Assembly (NCBI GenBank): GCA_034766995.1
Contig: CM068322.1
Coordinates: 15,025,810 to 15,089,809, forward strand
Length of the DNA stretch: 64,000 nt
Source: Acanthacorydalis orientalis
Lineage: Eukaryota; Arthropoda; Insecta; Megaloptera; Corydalidae
Direction: 5' to 3'
Of the stretch, positions 49,971 to 62,206 are shown piece by piece (position 1 is the first letter of the stretch; each line of letters opens with the position of its first letter). The notes beneath the pieces were generated by a model. It was not told where the DNA came from. It did not search any database and was given only the letters and a program-made list of their open reading frames with translations. The position numbers and the translations under genes were made by a program.

Positions 49971-52900
49971 TTTTAGAAAATAATTATATTTAACATAAAT
50001 GATACATAATAATGAATCAAAACAAAATATCGAACCTTTTTAATATAAAAAATAAATAAATTATAATGCAGAACTTATATAAAAATATTTTCTGTTCAAT
50101 TAATTTTTTTCAAAACTACTTCTTATGTTTTAAAAAATGATAATAAAAATAATTTAATTATTTATATATTTTTTTCAAAAATGTACAACTTAGTAAATAA
50201 TCATTACTCATTACGATAAATCATTTTTTAAAAAAATTACACTATTAAAATATGCACATTATCATTTTATGCAAATCAAATTGAAATAGAAATATGTAAA
50301 GTTATATTTTACAATAACAGTAATTTTATCTAATGATATGATTATACTTATCATTAATAAAAACATTGAGAAATAAAGATATATGAATGTTTAAACTAAA
50401 ACTAAACTACTAAAGAAAACAATACATTATGAAAAACTTTCATAATATATCAAAAAAGTTTAAGTGTAATAAAAAAAATAATATAAAAAGAACGAGACGT
50501 TAATAATTGTTATTTATGCGTATAAAATGCGTTTCACGCAACTAATAAATACACAAAATGATCAAAAGCACAACGAAATTGATTAACAGCGTAAATGAGC
50601 AAATAACGAATCATAAAGTACTGTAATAGTATAGGAAACCATTAAATTGTCAAATCAGACATGATTTATGATTGAAATTTTGCAATTTTGTTTTCATAAC
50701 GCAACTGTACATTTTTTTTTTAAAAAATGATTGTTTATAGTTGCCAAGAAACGAAGACATAAAAAGACATCCATACAATGAAAATAGTGGTTTATTTATT
50801 GTTACAACGTGCGAGGATTGTATTAGTATAACTGTAAAAGATTTTTCTTAAATATAGTGACATACAAAGACGCAACAAGTGATTTATTGCGGGTTTGTGG
50901 AGAAACGTATGGGAAACGGGTGAATATCAAAATTGTAAAGGATGTAACTATGACGGTACGAAGTGTTTTTACATTTAGAATATCAATGATGGCAGGATTT
51001 TTTTTTTTAAATAGACATACCATTATAATAGTATATTAAATATTCTTTTTTTAGTATAAATGTTTTATAAAATCTGATGATTTGTGAATGTGTTTAATAT
51101 AATTTTTATTTTCTGTTGTAATATTAATGAACATATTTTAAAATATGTCTGGTTTCAATAAAAATAGAATGAGAACACTTAATTAAAAATAATATACTGC
51201 AAAAATAACATATTTTAATGATTTTACTTTTTTTTAAAAATATATCTCTGAAATAATTATAACACGCATAATTATTTCTACTTGTTTTAAAATCTTAATA
51301 TTTATTCGTTATATAATGCTTAAATTAGATACTTTAGTATTTGAGTTTTCTAATTGTTCTAGTAAATAACTCACTGAATTAAGTCAAACAGTAAATGTGA
51401 AATAGAATGCGAGAGAGGAATTAAATGTTTTATAAGAAACTTTTCACATGGTAAATAACTAAGGGCTATTTTGAAATATGAAATTTAGATTTATCACTTC
51501 TTTAGGTACATTTATATATGAAAATTTGGCTTAAAAGGATTTTAAATACTAATTCTGCACGGAAAAAAATAATCCAAAGAGTATCACTCAGACAATATTT
51601 TTTTTACTTGAAAAATTATTGATACAATATTTACATTAATAACAGTATTTATAATATTGAATAATTAAAAAAATATTATTCTTCATGAAAGCGTACATTT
51701 CAGATTAACAAACGTTTTTGTTATTTAACGACTAAAGCACTGTTCGATTCAAAACATGCCAAGAGCAATTTTACATGTACTACAAACAATCGTAGTAATT
51801 ATCCCCCCTTGTTTTATATTACACTGATAGAATCGTTTAAGTTTTACTATCTTCAAGATGAGGAAATAAATTTCATGTGATACTATTGTATTGTAAACTA
51901 TTGAAATGTTAATCATATCATTTTTTCTGTCTGTTTCTCTAGAAAGGGAACAATATAGACAGTTTTCTTTATAAAAAATCTCTTTTTATTAATAATAATT
52001 TGAATGTTAAATGAGACAGATCAAAAAATAATAATATGATTTTATTCCAAACAATTATTTGCGAAAACAAAATATTTCACGATTCAAAATAGACAAAAAC
52101 GAAAATTAAGTAACTGAGTGGCACGATAGTGCTGCCAGAAATTAACAACATATTTTCAGAAAAAAACGAATTATTTAAATATATTAAAATATGTTCTGCT
52201 CGTCTTTATAATCATAATAAAAAATTACTTAGTAACTATTATGACGTGTTAGAATAATATTACATTTACTCAAGTACAGCAATATATACTAAAAAAAATC
52301 TTATTCAGCCGACCAGAAAGTTATTTTCTTCCAATATGGTTCTGACACTGTCTAAAATCACCCACAAATGAATTATTTTTCATACAATAAACCAGTCGTT
52401 GTTTATACTAATTTCGATGTCGATTCTATTTTCTTCAGAGGACCAATGTACAGAAAAATCTTTACCATGGTGATTTTAAGATGATGAAATCACCATCAAA
52501 ATGCATATAAACAAAAAAAATGATCAATAATTATTTATTGAATATTTATGATAAAAAAAACTTTCATGTGGTTTCTCGAGTGAAAAAGAATTCATTTCTG
52601 AAAAATGTATTTCCAAATTGATTAAAAAAATGCGTCATATCAAATTAATGTATTTATCATAAAAAATAGGCTAAAACATCAATGAAGCTGCAAATATCTT
52701 TGTTTTAGAACATAACATGCATTTGAAAACAATAAATAAACACTAGCCATAACTATTTTTTTTTAAATGTATTTCGAGTAAAGCAGTAAATGAAACTATA
52801 GCAGTAAATGACTATTTATATCAAATAACTTCTAAGATTGGAATGATTTATTTAGAATATAACCTGCTTCCAGCACTAATATTTGTGATCGAAATGAAGC

Positions 52901-53658
52901 CACGGAACCGGTAAGAGGATTTTCTTCTTATTTTGTACTCTGTGAAGTGGTTGATTAATATGTATTCCACTACCTTATAAAGGATTAAACTACACTGAAT
53001 GTCTTATATTATGTATGATAAGTCATTGGTAGATAAAATATTTCTTTTAAAAAAAGTAGATATAAATTACAGTCTTTATTTATACATTTTTCACTTGCCA
53101 CTGATTAACAAACCCGACTAAAAGATAAATTGTTATATGAATAAAAATTATCACTAACATGTACATAAAATAAGAATAATTATTTTTTTTTCATTTGTTC
53201 CATGTTGTTTTTTCCCTTATAAAAAAAACACTGTATACAAATAAATGTAAACTTTTCTGAGAGTTTTAGTATTTGAAAATGTTTTTAATAAACGAAAAAT
53301 ACATTTATTTTTAAAATCCCATTCTTTAAAGACCCAGGTAGTTTCAATACATTTATGCGTTAAAAACAATACTGATAAAAAGAATTGCGTAAGAAAATAA
53401 TAAAGGATTAAACAAATAAAATATTTAAATAACTGGTATAAGTTGATATCAACAAAAAATTATAATGAAATTAAATCGATGACAAATAATTCTGAAGAGA
53501 ATTTATAATTTAAACTAGAGATAGATTTAATTAACAATTATTTATATAATTCTCTGTGTCAACTAACCTACATTTAAATTTGTTAGGTAGAATGTAATTT
53601 ACATCAATTACGAAAATGTGTGAGAGATATAAGTTTAGATAATTTAAATAAACCTAAT
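49971..53658. other. Non-coding AT-rich stretch
   Basis: Nothing recognised over about 3.7 kb. It is also unusually free of TA arrays compared with the rest of the window. Confidence 0.65.
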
Positions 53659-53661
53659 ACA

Positions 53662-53754
<93 letters not shown>
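53659..53754. repeat. (ATAC)n(TA)n array
   Basis: About eight ATAC units, then about 64 bases of TA; the clearest compound array in the window. Confidence 0.95.
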
Positions 53755-53756
<2 letters not shown>

Positions 53757-54801
53757 CAAAAAATATGGATACAAATGTTCATTTAAATGAAACGTACCTT
53801 AAAATACTGTTGAACACAAATACACGTTAATTACGGTTTTAAAATACAATCAAAGAGCATATAATAGTAGAATCAGATAAATGTGGTCTCATTAAAACGA
53901 TGAAGAGTAAAGCACATTTCTAAGAAGCGCTCGAATATTTTTACGGAAGCATACATACTTGTGGAACTCTTTAAGGGGCTCAGTGTACGTTTTAATGTTG
54001 GAGGACATCATTAAAAAACTTATGTTCTTATAGATGACGATTCAATAATTATTTAAAAAATGAAATATAATTTGTTTCTGTATATAATGAAAATTATTCT
54101 TAAAAATAAAAACATAAATATGAAATTTAAAAAAATAAATTCAGTTGTAATAGAATATGAATATTTTTTTAATATTTCTAATGCAAATTGTCATGGATGA
54201 AAACAAATTATTAATGAAAAAGATATAATCTAAATTTAAAAAATAGAATACAAGGTACTATTATTAATAAATAGACAATGTTTTTAAACTTTATACTAAT
54301 TTTATTACAGGAAGTAATAAAAGTAACGAGGCACATAAGTATATATTGATGTTAAGACATCATTATTTTTGTCCATGTATTTATTTTCTCAAGAGATACT
54401 TGTCAAATAGAATTATACATATATGATATATTGTAGGATAAATATAGTTTATTAATCTATAAAATTTCACTTCAAAATAATTACTAGAAAGTTATTCATA
54501 TAATTCTCTTGAACAATTAAACTTTTATAAAGTAATATAAATATTATATTTTAACATATTTGCTGACTTAAATATGATTAACTACCCACATGTACAGTGG
54601 CGGGTCAAGCAGGTGTCGGACCTGCCGGCCTGGGAAAAATTAATCATTACATAAAGAAACGAAGCTTTACAGTTCAACGTCTAAGCTGATAATAATAAGT
54701 TGTGTGAAAAATGCAAATGTATGTAGGGGATAAGGTCGGTGGGTTAAAAGGAAAAAACGAGTGAAAAAAGGTTTTGCTGCTCGCTAATTAAAGGTTCTGA
54801 T

Positions 54802-54987
54802 TTGTTAAAATCATTAGAAAATTTTATTAAAGACTTCCGTGATAAATTTTCTAATGTGGAAAAAGAAGTAACAGACATTACATCTTTACTTTTTGATGAA
54901 CAGGATGAAATATGTACGCCACTGAAAAATAATATGGAAATGCATTCATTTTCTTCACAAAGAAAATTTCATTTTTTATTCTTTTAA
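54802..54987 (+). pseudogene. hAT transposase fragment, central helical part
   Basis: A 61-codon frame beginning LLKSLENFIKDFRDKFSNVE and continuing with a run of acidic and hydrophobic residues (DITSLLFDEQDEIC). In hAT transposases of the ZMYM/TTF type, a helical segment of this character lies before the final catalytic block. On its own the similarity is weak. It gains support from the clear hAT C-terminal domain 400 bases downstream in the same element and strand. Confidence 0.4.
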
Positions 54988-55229
54988 CGTTGTCTGTGAC
55001 ATAATGATTGCAGAACTTGCTCGAACTTTTTCTATATTTTCCTTTTTTTATGTATTTTATTTACATGAGGAAAATATAGAAAATTTTAAAATATTCTTTA
55101 AGTTTGCCTAATTCAGAAAAGAAGAAGTGAGTGGAAAAATTAAAAGAAACCTATAAGAGTGATATTGATATTATGCATTTTGAAGATCAATGAGAACAAT
55201 TCCTCCTCTTTATGTATGAAGATAAAAAC

Positions 55230-55600
55230 AAATTCAATACTGCCACAAAATATACCAGGCAGTATATGAAATGTCCTCAACATTTCCAAATGTTAAAGTT
55301 ACTATATTTTTTTTTTGACTATTTCTATTTCAAATGCAATGGGAGAAATGATTGTTTTTAGCATTAAAAAGAGTGAAAAATTATCTTCGAAATACAATGT
55401 CAGAGAAAATGATAAATAATATGGTACTTTTGTGTATAGAAAAAGAAATAATAAACAATATCGATACTTTGAAAATAAATGATGAATTTGCTCGAAAAAA
55501 TCAAGAAAAAAGTTTCATTAATTTCTTCACTTCAAATGAAATGTACCGTTTCAGTTACAGTTTTATAACGTTGAAAGTTTTTGTTTGTTTATTTTTCTGA
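55230..55600 (+). pseudogene. hAT transposase C-terminal dimerisation domain
   Basis: The block FLALKRVKNYLRNTMSEKM, followed by NNMVLLCIEKEIINNIDT and INDEFARKNQEK (55352-55520), is the conserved C-terminal dimerisation region of hAT transposases, with the expected KNYLR.TM and LL.IEK signature. Upstream, in another frame near 55258-55300, MSSTFPNVKVTI is recognisable, which normally precedes this domain. At least one frameshift, in the T-run at 55306-55314, separates the two. After FARKNQEK the frame runs into non-homologous sequence. This is the strongest hAT coding evidence in the window. The protein is not functional. Confidence 0.75.
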
Positions 55601-56536
55601 AAAATAATTCAAAATATTTTATTTTAATGTAATTTTTATATTTATAGGACAAAGTTATAGGTATATAGAAAAATGTTATAAAATATAAGTTTAAATACAG
55701 CAGTTTTTTTTTTTGGTTGTCAGATAAATTTTTCGAGTTCCGTACATTTTTCCACCAGAAACATCCAGCTGGGATAATCAGCCACTGCATTGTTTAATAA
55801 AATACTTTCAAGGATATTTTCACATATCAATATTTTATAAATTGTCACTTGTATAATCAATGATAAAACACTTCCTTCTTGTAGTAAGAACTTATGAAAG
55901 TAGAAGGTACTTTAAACAGAACTCATTTCATTTCAAGCCTACGTACAGAAAGCGCACAACCACACAACAACATTTGTATCTACAATCAAAAATTAATATG
56001 TTCAAGACTAAAAATACAAGTTTTTTTTAATAAATGAAAAACAGAAATTCTTATAATACCATATCTTTATTAGAAAATATTATTTAATACTATTTTGAGT
56101 TAGAAAAGAACTGATTGTATAAGTAAATTTTCAGAACAAACTTGCAAACAAACTTCTATCTTAAGACTAATTTAAGTCAAGAAATTTTTGAGCTGAATTA
56201 AAAAAATCTCTTTGAAAGACCGAAAAGTTTTCCACTAGCATTCTTTTAAAACAAATCAATTCCTTACAAAAAACGCTTGTAAACATGTCTCGACGTATCT
56301 AGAAATGAGATAATATCACAACGTGGTACTCTTGTTCAATCTTTTGTATTTTACCGAAAACATCAATATAAATAAATGTGACGAATATATAATTGTTACA
56401 TTTTTTGATTAAATACGTCGAATTTATTTTGACTTTAAACTTAGTTTAAAAATAGTTTACTACTCAGAGGAAACTGTTTAATGTATGTTTATATAGAATA
56501 AAAAAAAATAGAACATTTATGATTCTATAGAATTTA

Positions 56537-56606
56537 ATTTTTGATAGAACCTAACAAAACAGTTATTATTAAAAATTATAAAACGTGAAAAAACTAAAAG
56601 ATATAT

Positions 56607-56610
<4 letters not shown>
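56537..56610 (+). repeat. Dispersed repeat, copy 1 of a ~72-bp unit ending in a TA array
   Basis: Starts ATTTTTGATAGAACCTAACA and ends GATATATCCGC, followed directly by TA repeats. A second copy in the same orientation lies 732 bases downstream at 57269, with about four substitutions and a 2-base gap. In both copies the TA array is followed by AATGAAATA. Confidence 0.75.
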
Positions 56611-56649
<39 letters not shown>

Positions 56650-56650
56650 T
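56611..56650. repeat. (TA)n array
   Basis: TA tail of dispersed-repeat copy 1. Confidence 0.9.
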
Positions 56651-56679
56651 AAATGAAATACAGTCTATAAATCAAATTA

Positions 56680-57123
56680 TTCGTTTAGTAGAAAAATAAT
56701 TGCGGTTTATGTCCTTCGAATTCATATACATTTTTTAATTTAAGTGGTTTTCTGTGGTCCAGAACTGTTGGATAACTAACGGCTAACTTTTGTGCAAGCT
56801 CTCGAATTGTTATGCATAGTTCTGATTCAACTAACACATTCAGTTGGTTCTTATGAACTGAAGAAGGATGCCCGCAGTCTTTTCTGTTACTTTATTACAT
56901 GTTTTGTACTCATACAAAAGATACTCTTATTTGATTCTTTTCTATCTTTAAGTCAATAGTTCAATGTGAAGCAACATTAAGAAAGAAATCAATGTCGATG
57001 TTACCAAAAAATGGACTTTAAAATGGTATCAACATGAACCCGACGAAATGGCACATTTATTGAAAAAAATTAAGGTTAGAATTCAAAGAAATAAAAACCG
57101 CAGTTATTTTCCTACCAACTTAA
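56680..57123 (-). mobile_element. Internally deleted mariner (444 bp)
   Basis: The left end TTCGTTTAGTAGAAAAATAA and the reverse complement of the right end TTAAGTTGGTAGGAAAATAA are inverted repeats that continue into a shared TGCGGTTT. They resemble Hsmar1-type termini (TTAGGTTGGT). TA flanks both sides (56678-56679 and 57124-57125). The interior encodes only the second helix-turn-helix region on the minus strand. This is a deletion derivative of a full-length mariner of about 1.3 kb. Confidence 0.75.
56735..56885 (-). pseudogene. Mariner transposase fragment, second helix-turn-helix
   Basis: On the minus strand the product reads DCGHPSSVHKNQLNVLVESE, then LCITIRELAQKLAVSYPTVL and DH. This matches the GRPS linker and second helix-turn-helix of mariner transposases. 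The preceding and following parts are deleted or unrecognisable. It is too short to function. Confidence 0.7.
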
Positions 57124-57268
57124 TATTATAATTTATTATAAACATTTGTTAATTAATCATAATCTAAGAAAATACAAGTAAAATAAATATTGAATAGAAA
57201 ATAACATAAAAGCATTAATTCCAATACAATTTTATAATAATCATGATAGGTTTTAAAATTTTGTATTC

Positions 57269-57336
57269 ATTTTTGATAGAACCTAACAAAACAATCATTA
57301 TTAAGAATTATAAAAAGTGAAAAAACTAAGATATAT

Positions 57337-57340
<4 letters not shown>
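57269..57340 (+). repeat. Dispersed repeat, copy 2 of the ~72-bp unit
   Basis: Second copy of the unit at 56537, same orientation, again running into a TA array (57341-57404). The two copies bracket the 444-bp mariner, but the mariner has its own TA duplications, so they are not its ends. Confidence 0.75.

Positions 57341-57404
<64 letters not shown>
57341..57404. repeat. (TA)n array
   Basis: TA tail of dispersed-repeat copy 2. Confidence 0.95.
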
Positions 57405-57407
<3 letters not shown>

Positions 57408-59202
57408 TGAAATAGTTATATTCGTACATATAACAGAAGTACTGTTAATAGACTAAGAAGTAAATATGTCTTATAAACATGTCAATAATTTTGTAAAAAA
57501 AATACATAATATATAAATGTTGTAATTTATTCAAAATGGTGATTATTAAGAAAAAAAATATTTCTTTTTAAAATCACTGTATTGCATAAATCACAAATAT
57601 TTAGATTCCTTGCAATCAATAATTAAATGAAGAAATTGATCCCTTTTATAATACCACAGCTGATTCTTGATGTGTTCTTTTAAAAACAAATAGTGACGAA
57701 AATATTAATGTAGGCGAACATTTTTTTACTACGTTCTTCATTGTGTAATTCCATAAAATATTTGATTACAGCTATCATTATTTCAATACAAAAAATTTCT
57801 ATATTGAATAATAAAAGTTAATATAAAAATCATCATCAACTTAAAATTTTATTTTCCAGATCCTTATATTTTTTATTTTACATTGTATTTTAGATTCATA
57901 ATTTTTATAGTTAGTTTATTTATATTAGACGTAATTATTTTCGGTACAATTGAATAAAATTATTTACTTTTATAAACGAATTTATCACTCATCTATAAAA
58001 TCCTTTTGTAATCAAAAATGTTAATTAATTAATGATAATTTTTCACTATTATTTACTCGCTTTTCAATGAAGATTTCATCATCACCACAACGTTAATATA
58101 GAGAAATATTTTTTTGTACTTTAGCACTATGATGATGTTGAAATTATCATTAGATGGCGAAAAACAACAATCAAAGATTAATATATTATTGAATATTTTT
58201 GATCAGATTTTTTTTGTAATTTGTGAGGGAGTGAATAACTGATTTGTGAAAGGAAATGTAACTAGTGTAAAAAAATATATCAAATTATTTATTACATTTG
58301 AATAATTACAAACTTCTTAAATAACATTAATAAACTAGATTTTGATATTAACTGTTGATAAGATTATATTTATAGTTTAGTTAAAAGAAATATAAGAAAT
58401 TACATAATTAAAAACTCCATTATCTACCACATTCAATGTAAGTGTGTTTAATAACGATTTAAATTATTTTTGTTAATTAGATTGATTTTTTAAGCATGAT
58501 TTTCAATTATAGAGTGCAAAAAATTATTAAAACTATTATTTTTTTTTGATTGATTATTTAAAATCTATACAGTTATATTAAGAAGTATTAAAGTTAAATT
58601 GAAAACCTCAAAATTAAAAAAAAAATAGTGTGAGATTTCATATGAAAGTTACAATTCTCTTTGAGATGATATTTTTCGGTTTTTGAAATTTATGAATAAG
58701 CTTTTATTTTAAAAAGAAGATCCGATTAAAGAATAAAAAAGCGAGCTTGAATCAAAAAAAAACTGGATGATATTAAATATAAAAGTGTGAAAAGATTTCA
58801 GAATACACAGAATATTTTCAAATAAATATAAAAATTAGAAAAGCGAATGGAAATAATTATTCAATACGAATAAAAGTGTATGAATAAGTTGATATATTTC
58901 ACATATAATACAATATGTAGATGATGTTTGCCCCAAACTGATACACTGTATCGTCAGTTGATTTTTTTACTGGCTGAATTATTTCATAAAATTGGCATAT
59001 AAAAATCAAACAACTGTCAACATCATATTACAGTTTAATATATATATATATAATGCATTATTTTACTATTTGACCATTAATGATCATTAAATCAATATTT
59101 AGATACTTTTAATAGATCAATATTCATATAAATTAAATACGCAATTTTATTGTCAGTCGTTAAAATTACAACCAATTAGCAAAGTTATAATTATTTCATG
59201 GC

Positions 59203-59245
<43 letters not shown>

Positions 59246-60576
59246 CATAAGAAACATATAAATAAACGTCTGCAATGTGCAAAATGCATATAAATAATAG
59301 CTTTAAAACTAAGAAATAAGAAAAAAAACTGAATACAAGCAAGTAATTATACTTGTAGTGCAATAATGTACAGAATTTATTTTAAGATTTCTACGAAATG
59401 TACGAAAGTAGATTTCACAGTCCACAAACTAAACAATACGGAAAAGACTTAACATGAATTATAGCTTTATATATGTTATAGCTTTGCTGACTACATAGTA
59501 TTAAATGAGCATAATGGTACTAGTACTTTTGAATAGAATCTGTAGAGACAACATTGTGCTTAATATGTGCAGTGAAATAAATAGAATCAAAGATTAAACA
59601 AAGAAGATGGTGCTGCACAAAACTATTTCTATAATATCAAGAAGATTTAAAACTGATGATTATTTTAAATTAAATATAAATAATTACTCGATATGCATGC
59701 AAAAATAACATTTGAAATATTTTCTATATACACTTTTAAGATGTTTATTTTATATGAAACGTATTTCATTTAAAAGAAAAAAATAAACATTTCATCATTT
59801 TCTTGCTATAAATAATACAAGTATAATTATACACAACAAGTAATACTGTAATATTTCTTGAAATGTCAAGTAGACACTATGAAAGGTTATATTAAATTAC
59901 AAAAATTCCATTTGAAAATTATAAATGTAATGAGGTTTCACCTGCAGTTCATTAATGTTATATGAGTACAGTAGATTTCATCAGGTGAAAATAGAACTAT
60001 TTAAAAGAAAGGTTTTCATTTTAATGAGGTATATTTTACATTACTTTTGGACGAATAATAAAACTGTACACCTTTTTTTGAAAAATACTGATTTTTAATG
60101 AATTTTTCATATAATTTAAACATTATTAAAGTATAAATATAATAAATGAAATATAAATCACATTTATATCAATTTTACATATTTCTAATTTAATGAGAAT
60201 TTTGAATACATAATATACTACAAGTGACATAAAAATTGATTAAAAAAAACTGATTTTAGTAATACTATGCGTGAAATAATACTATATTTAAAATTACTAA
60301 CTAATATATACGTCGAATGTGTCTCGATGATCATAATTTGAAAGGTTTGTATTTCTTAAAACGAATTTCTATCTCAAAATGTTTTTATTTTATGATATTA
60401 CTGTGTAAACTTATAATAGTATAATAGATAAATAAGAAGCGAAAATATATATATTAATTTATTTCGGTGTGAAATCAAAATCTCGATAAAATATCTGAAG
60501 ATTTTTAAAAAAATAACATTTCCGAATGAAATAATTATGTATTATCATTTTATCGAACAAAACAATTGGAATAAAA
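57405..60576. other. Non-coding AT-rich stretch
   Basis: Two small TA arrays (59039 and 59205) and no recognised gene or element. Confidence 0.65.
59205..59248. repeat. (TA)n array
   Basis: TA run ending in CATACATA. Confidence 0.9.
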
Positions 60577-60580
60577 TTAA

Positions 60581-61271
60581 GGGGACCTGGTGGTCTAGAA
60601 TTTTCGAAAAATCGATTTTTTTTTCGAAAGTATACTATCTTAAAAATATACTGTTAAAATTTGATGACGAAATTCAGAGTATTTCAGGATCTACAGCCCA
60701 TTAGAAGGTCAGGTAGGTAGAAGAATAAGTGGAGTGGATAACTTTAAACGCGTTTATCTCGAAACTACTTTTTTTCGTCTTGCGGGGGCCAGAAAAAAAA
60801 AACTACTTGACCGATTTGTCTGAAATTTTAATATGTTATTCTGAATAGTTCTAGCTCTCGCTGGAAGTAAAACTAATAGTTTCCGTAAAGTATTTATATT
60901 TTTTTATTTACAAAACATTCAAAAATACTGGTCGTTTTCAAACTTTCGCGCCATTTTGTCAAATTTTTTTTTTATTCTACTTCCTGCGATAGCTATACTT
61001 ATATTAATTAAAAATTCGTCAATTGTTTTATTTCAGATCAGAGGGAGAGATAAATCATCATTCATAACGCAATTCCATTTTTTTAGAGGGAGACTTCATC
61101 ATCATTTTTCTAATAAAAAAAATTTTTTTTTTGTCTTTATTTTTATTTTTGTGTAGTTTATTAGTAATAAAATAAGTGTAAAAAAATTTGAAAGCATTAT
61201 TTATTACCCTCATATAGAAAAAAAAATTTTAAAATAGCTTAAATTTTAGGCCGCTAGACCACCGGGTCCCC
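60581..61271. mobile_element. Non-autonomous TTAA-site element (691 bp)
   Basis: The left end is GGGGACCTGGTGGTCTAG and the reverse complement of the right end is GGGGACCCGGTGGTCTAG, 17 of 18 identical. TTAA lies at both flanks (60577-60580 and 61272-61275), the target duplication of piggyBac and Sola3 type elements. No transposase coding was recognised inside. The G-run terminus is not the usual piggyBac CCC-type start, so the superfamily stays open. The terminal repeat also resembles a tRNA A box. Confidence 0.75.
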
Positions 61272-61787
61272 TTAAAGTATGCTCTCAGTATATCAGTAGT
61301 TTCTTATAAAAAAGCATATATCAAATGCAGGATATAGATATGTACAGAAAAAATGTGTTAGTTTCGTATTAAGTATATGTCATAAGTTCGTCAGTTAAAG
61401 TGAAATGTTGAATGAAATGAGGTCAACTATTTTAGAAAAAAAGAAGAGAAAAACTCTATAACCTCTATTTAATTTGTCTGATAAAAATTCAGCATGAGAG
61501 ATATTAAAAAAAGTTGATTTACCTTAATTATAAGGTAAGAATGTAATAACTTTAAAACTAAAACTTTAAAATCATTTATAATAGTCATAACTTTAAAATT
61601 AAACTGGAAATTCTAAAAGAAAATTGAGTAAGTATTCAATTTTTAATACTAACGCAAATATTGGATTAAATTTCAATCATGCATCTTGATATCTCTTTTA
61701 TTAGATTTTACTTTCAGTAAATGACTAGAGAACGATTTAGCAAAAGAAAATTTTTGTTCTGAAGGAACTCTGCTTGGTTCATATTAA

Positions 61788-62167
61788 CACGTTGAATGCC
61801 GGACCAATTTTATACGAATTGTCCAGGATGCTGTAACGATTTTTTTGCTATGGAATGCATATTGTGCTAATATATATTATTCAACAGTTAAGTTGAACTT
61901 TATTATCATGCTTTATGCATTTATATTAGTGGGAGTCATTGGTGATCCCCACGCGCTGGAGTGTGTTTTTTCGATGACACTTAGATATTTTATAGTGCAT
62001 TAGTTTTTTTATATCGTTGCAATAACGACAAATTTTAGACGTGTTGCCATTTACATGAATTATGTGTTTTTACTAATCTTGGCATCGCCGGCCACTGATG
62101 ACCCCCCAACGGCGCTACATGCAAGTTGAGTGCCGGTCACCGGTGACCATCACGGCAATAAACGTGT
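61788..62167. mobile_element. Non-autonomous TTAA-site element (380 bp)
   Basis: The left end CACGTTGAATGCCGGACC and the reverse complement of the right end ACACGTTTATTGCCGTGATG match after a one-base offset (CACGTT..A.TGCCG). TTAA flanks both ends (61784-61787 and 62168-62171). Both ends are GC-rich against an AT-rich centre. A further internal palindrome GGTCACCGGTGACC lies near the right end. No coding is recognised. It resembles piggyBac-type MITEs. Confidence 0.6.
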
Positions 62168-62175
62168 TTAACAGG

Positions 62176-62206
62176 TATAATATATATATTATATATATAT
62201 ACATAC
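62176..62206. repeat. (TA)n array
   Basis: TA run starting 9 bases after the end of the 380-bp TTAA element. Confidence 0.85.

Larger units (their letters stand above)
54595..55787 (+). mobile_element. hAT element remnant (about 1.19 kb)
   Basis: The left end begins CAGTGGCGGGTCAAGC and the reverse complement of the right end begins CAGTGGCTGATTATCC. They match at about 10 of the first 13 bases, including CAGTGGC, a common hAT terminus. The flanking octamers CACATGTA and CATTGTTT match at only 5 positions, so the target duplication is weak. The interior keeps two transposase pieces on the plus strand. A full hAT is usually 2.5-4 kb, so this is an internally deleted, old copy. Confidence 0.65.

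Noticed and set aside
53659..53754. Regular repeats as a possible CRISPR or satellite array
   Set aside because: They are simple di- and tetranucleotide microsatellites with no spacers; the window is eukaryotic.
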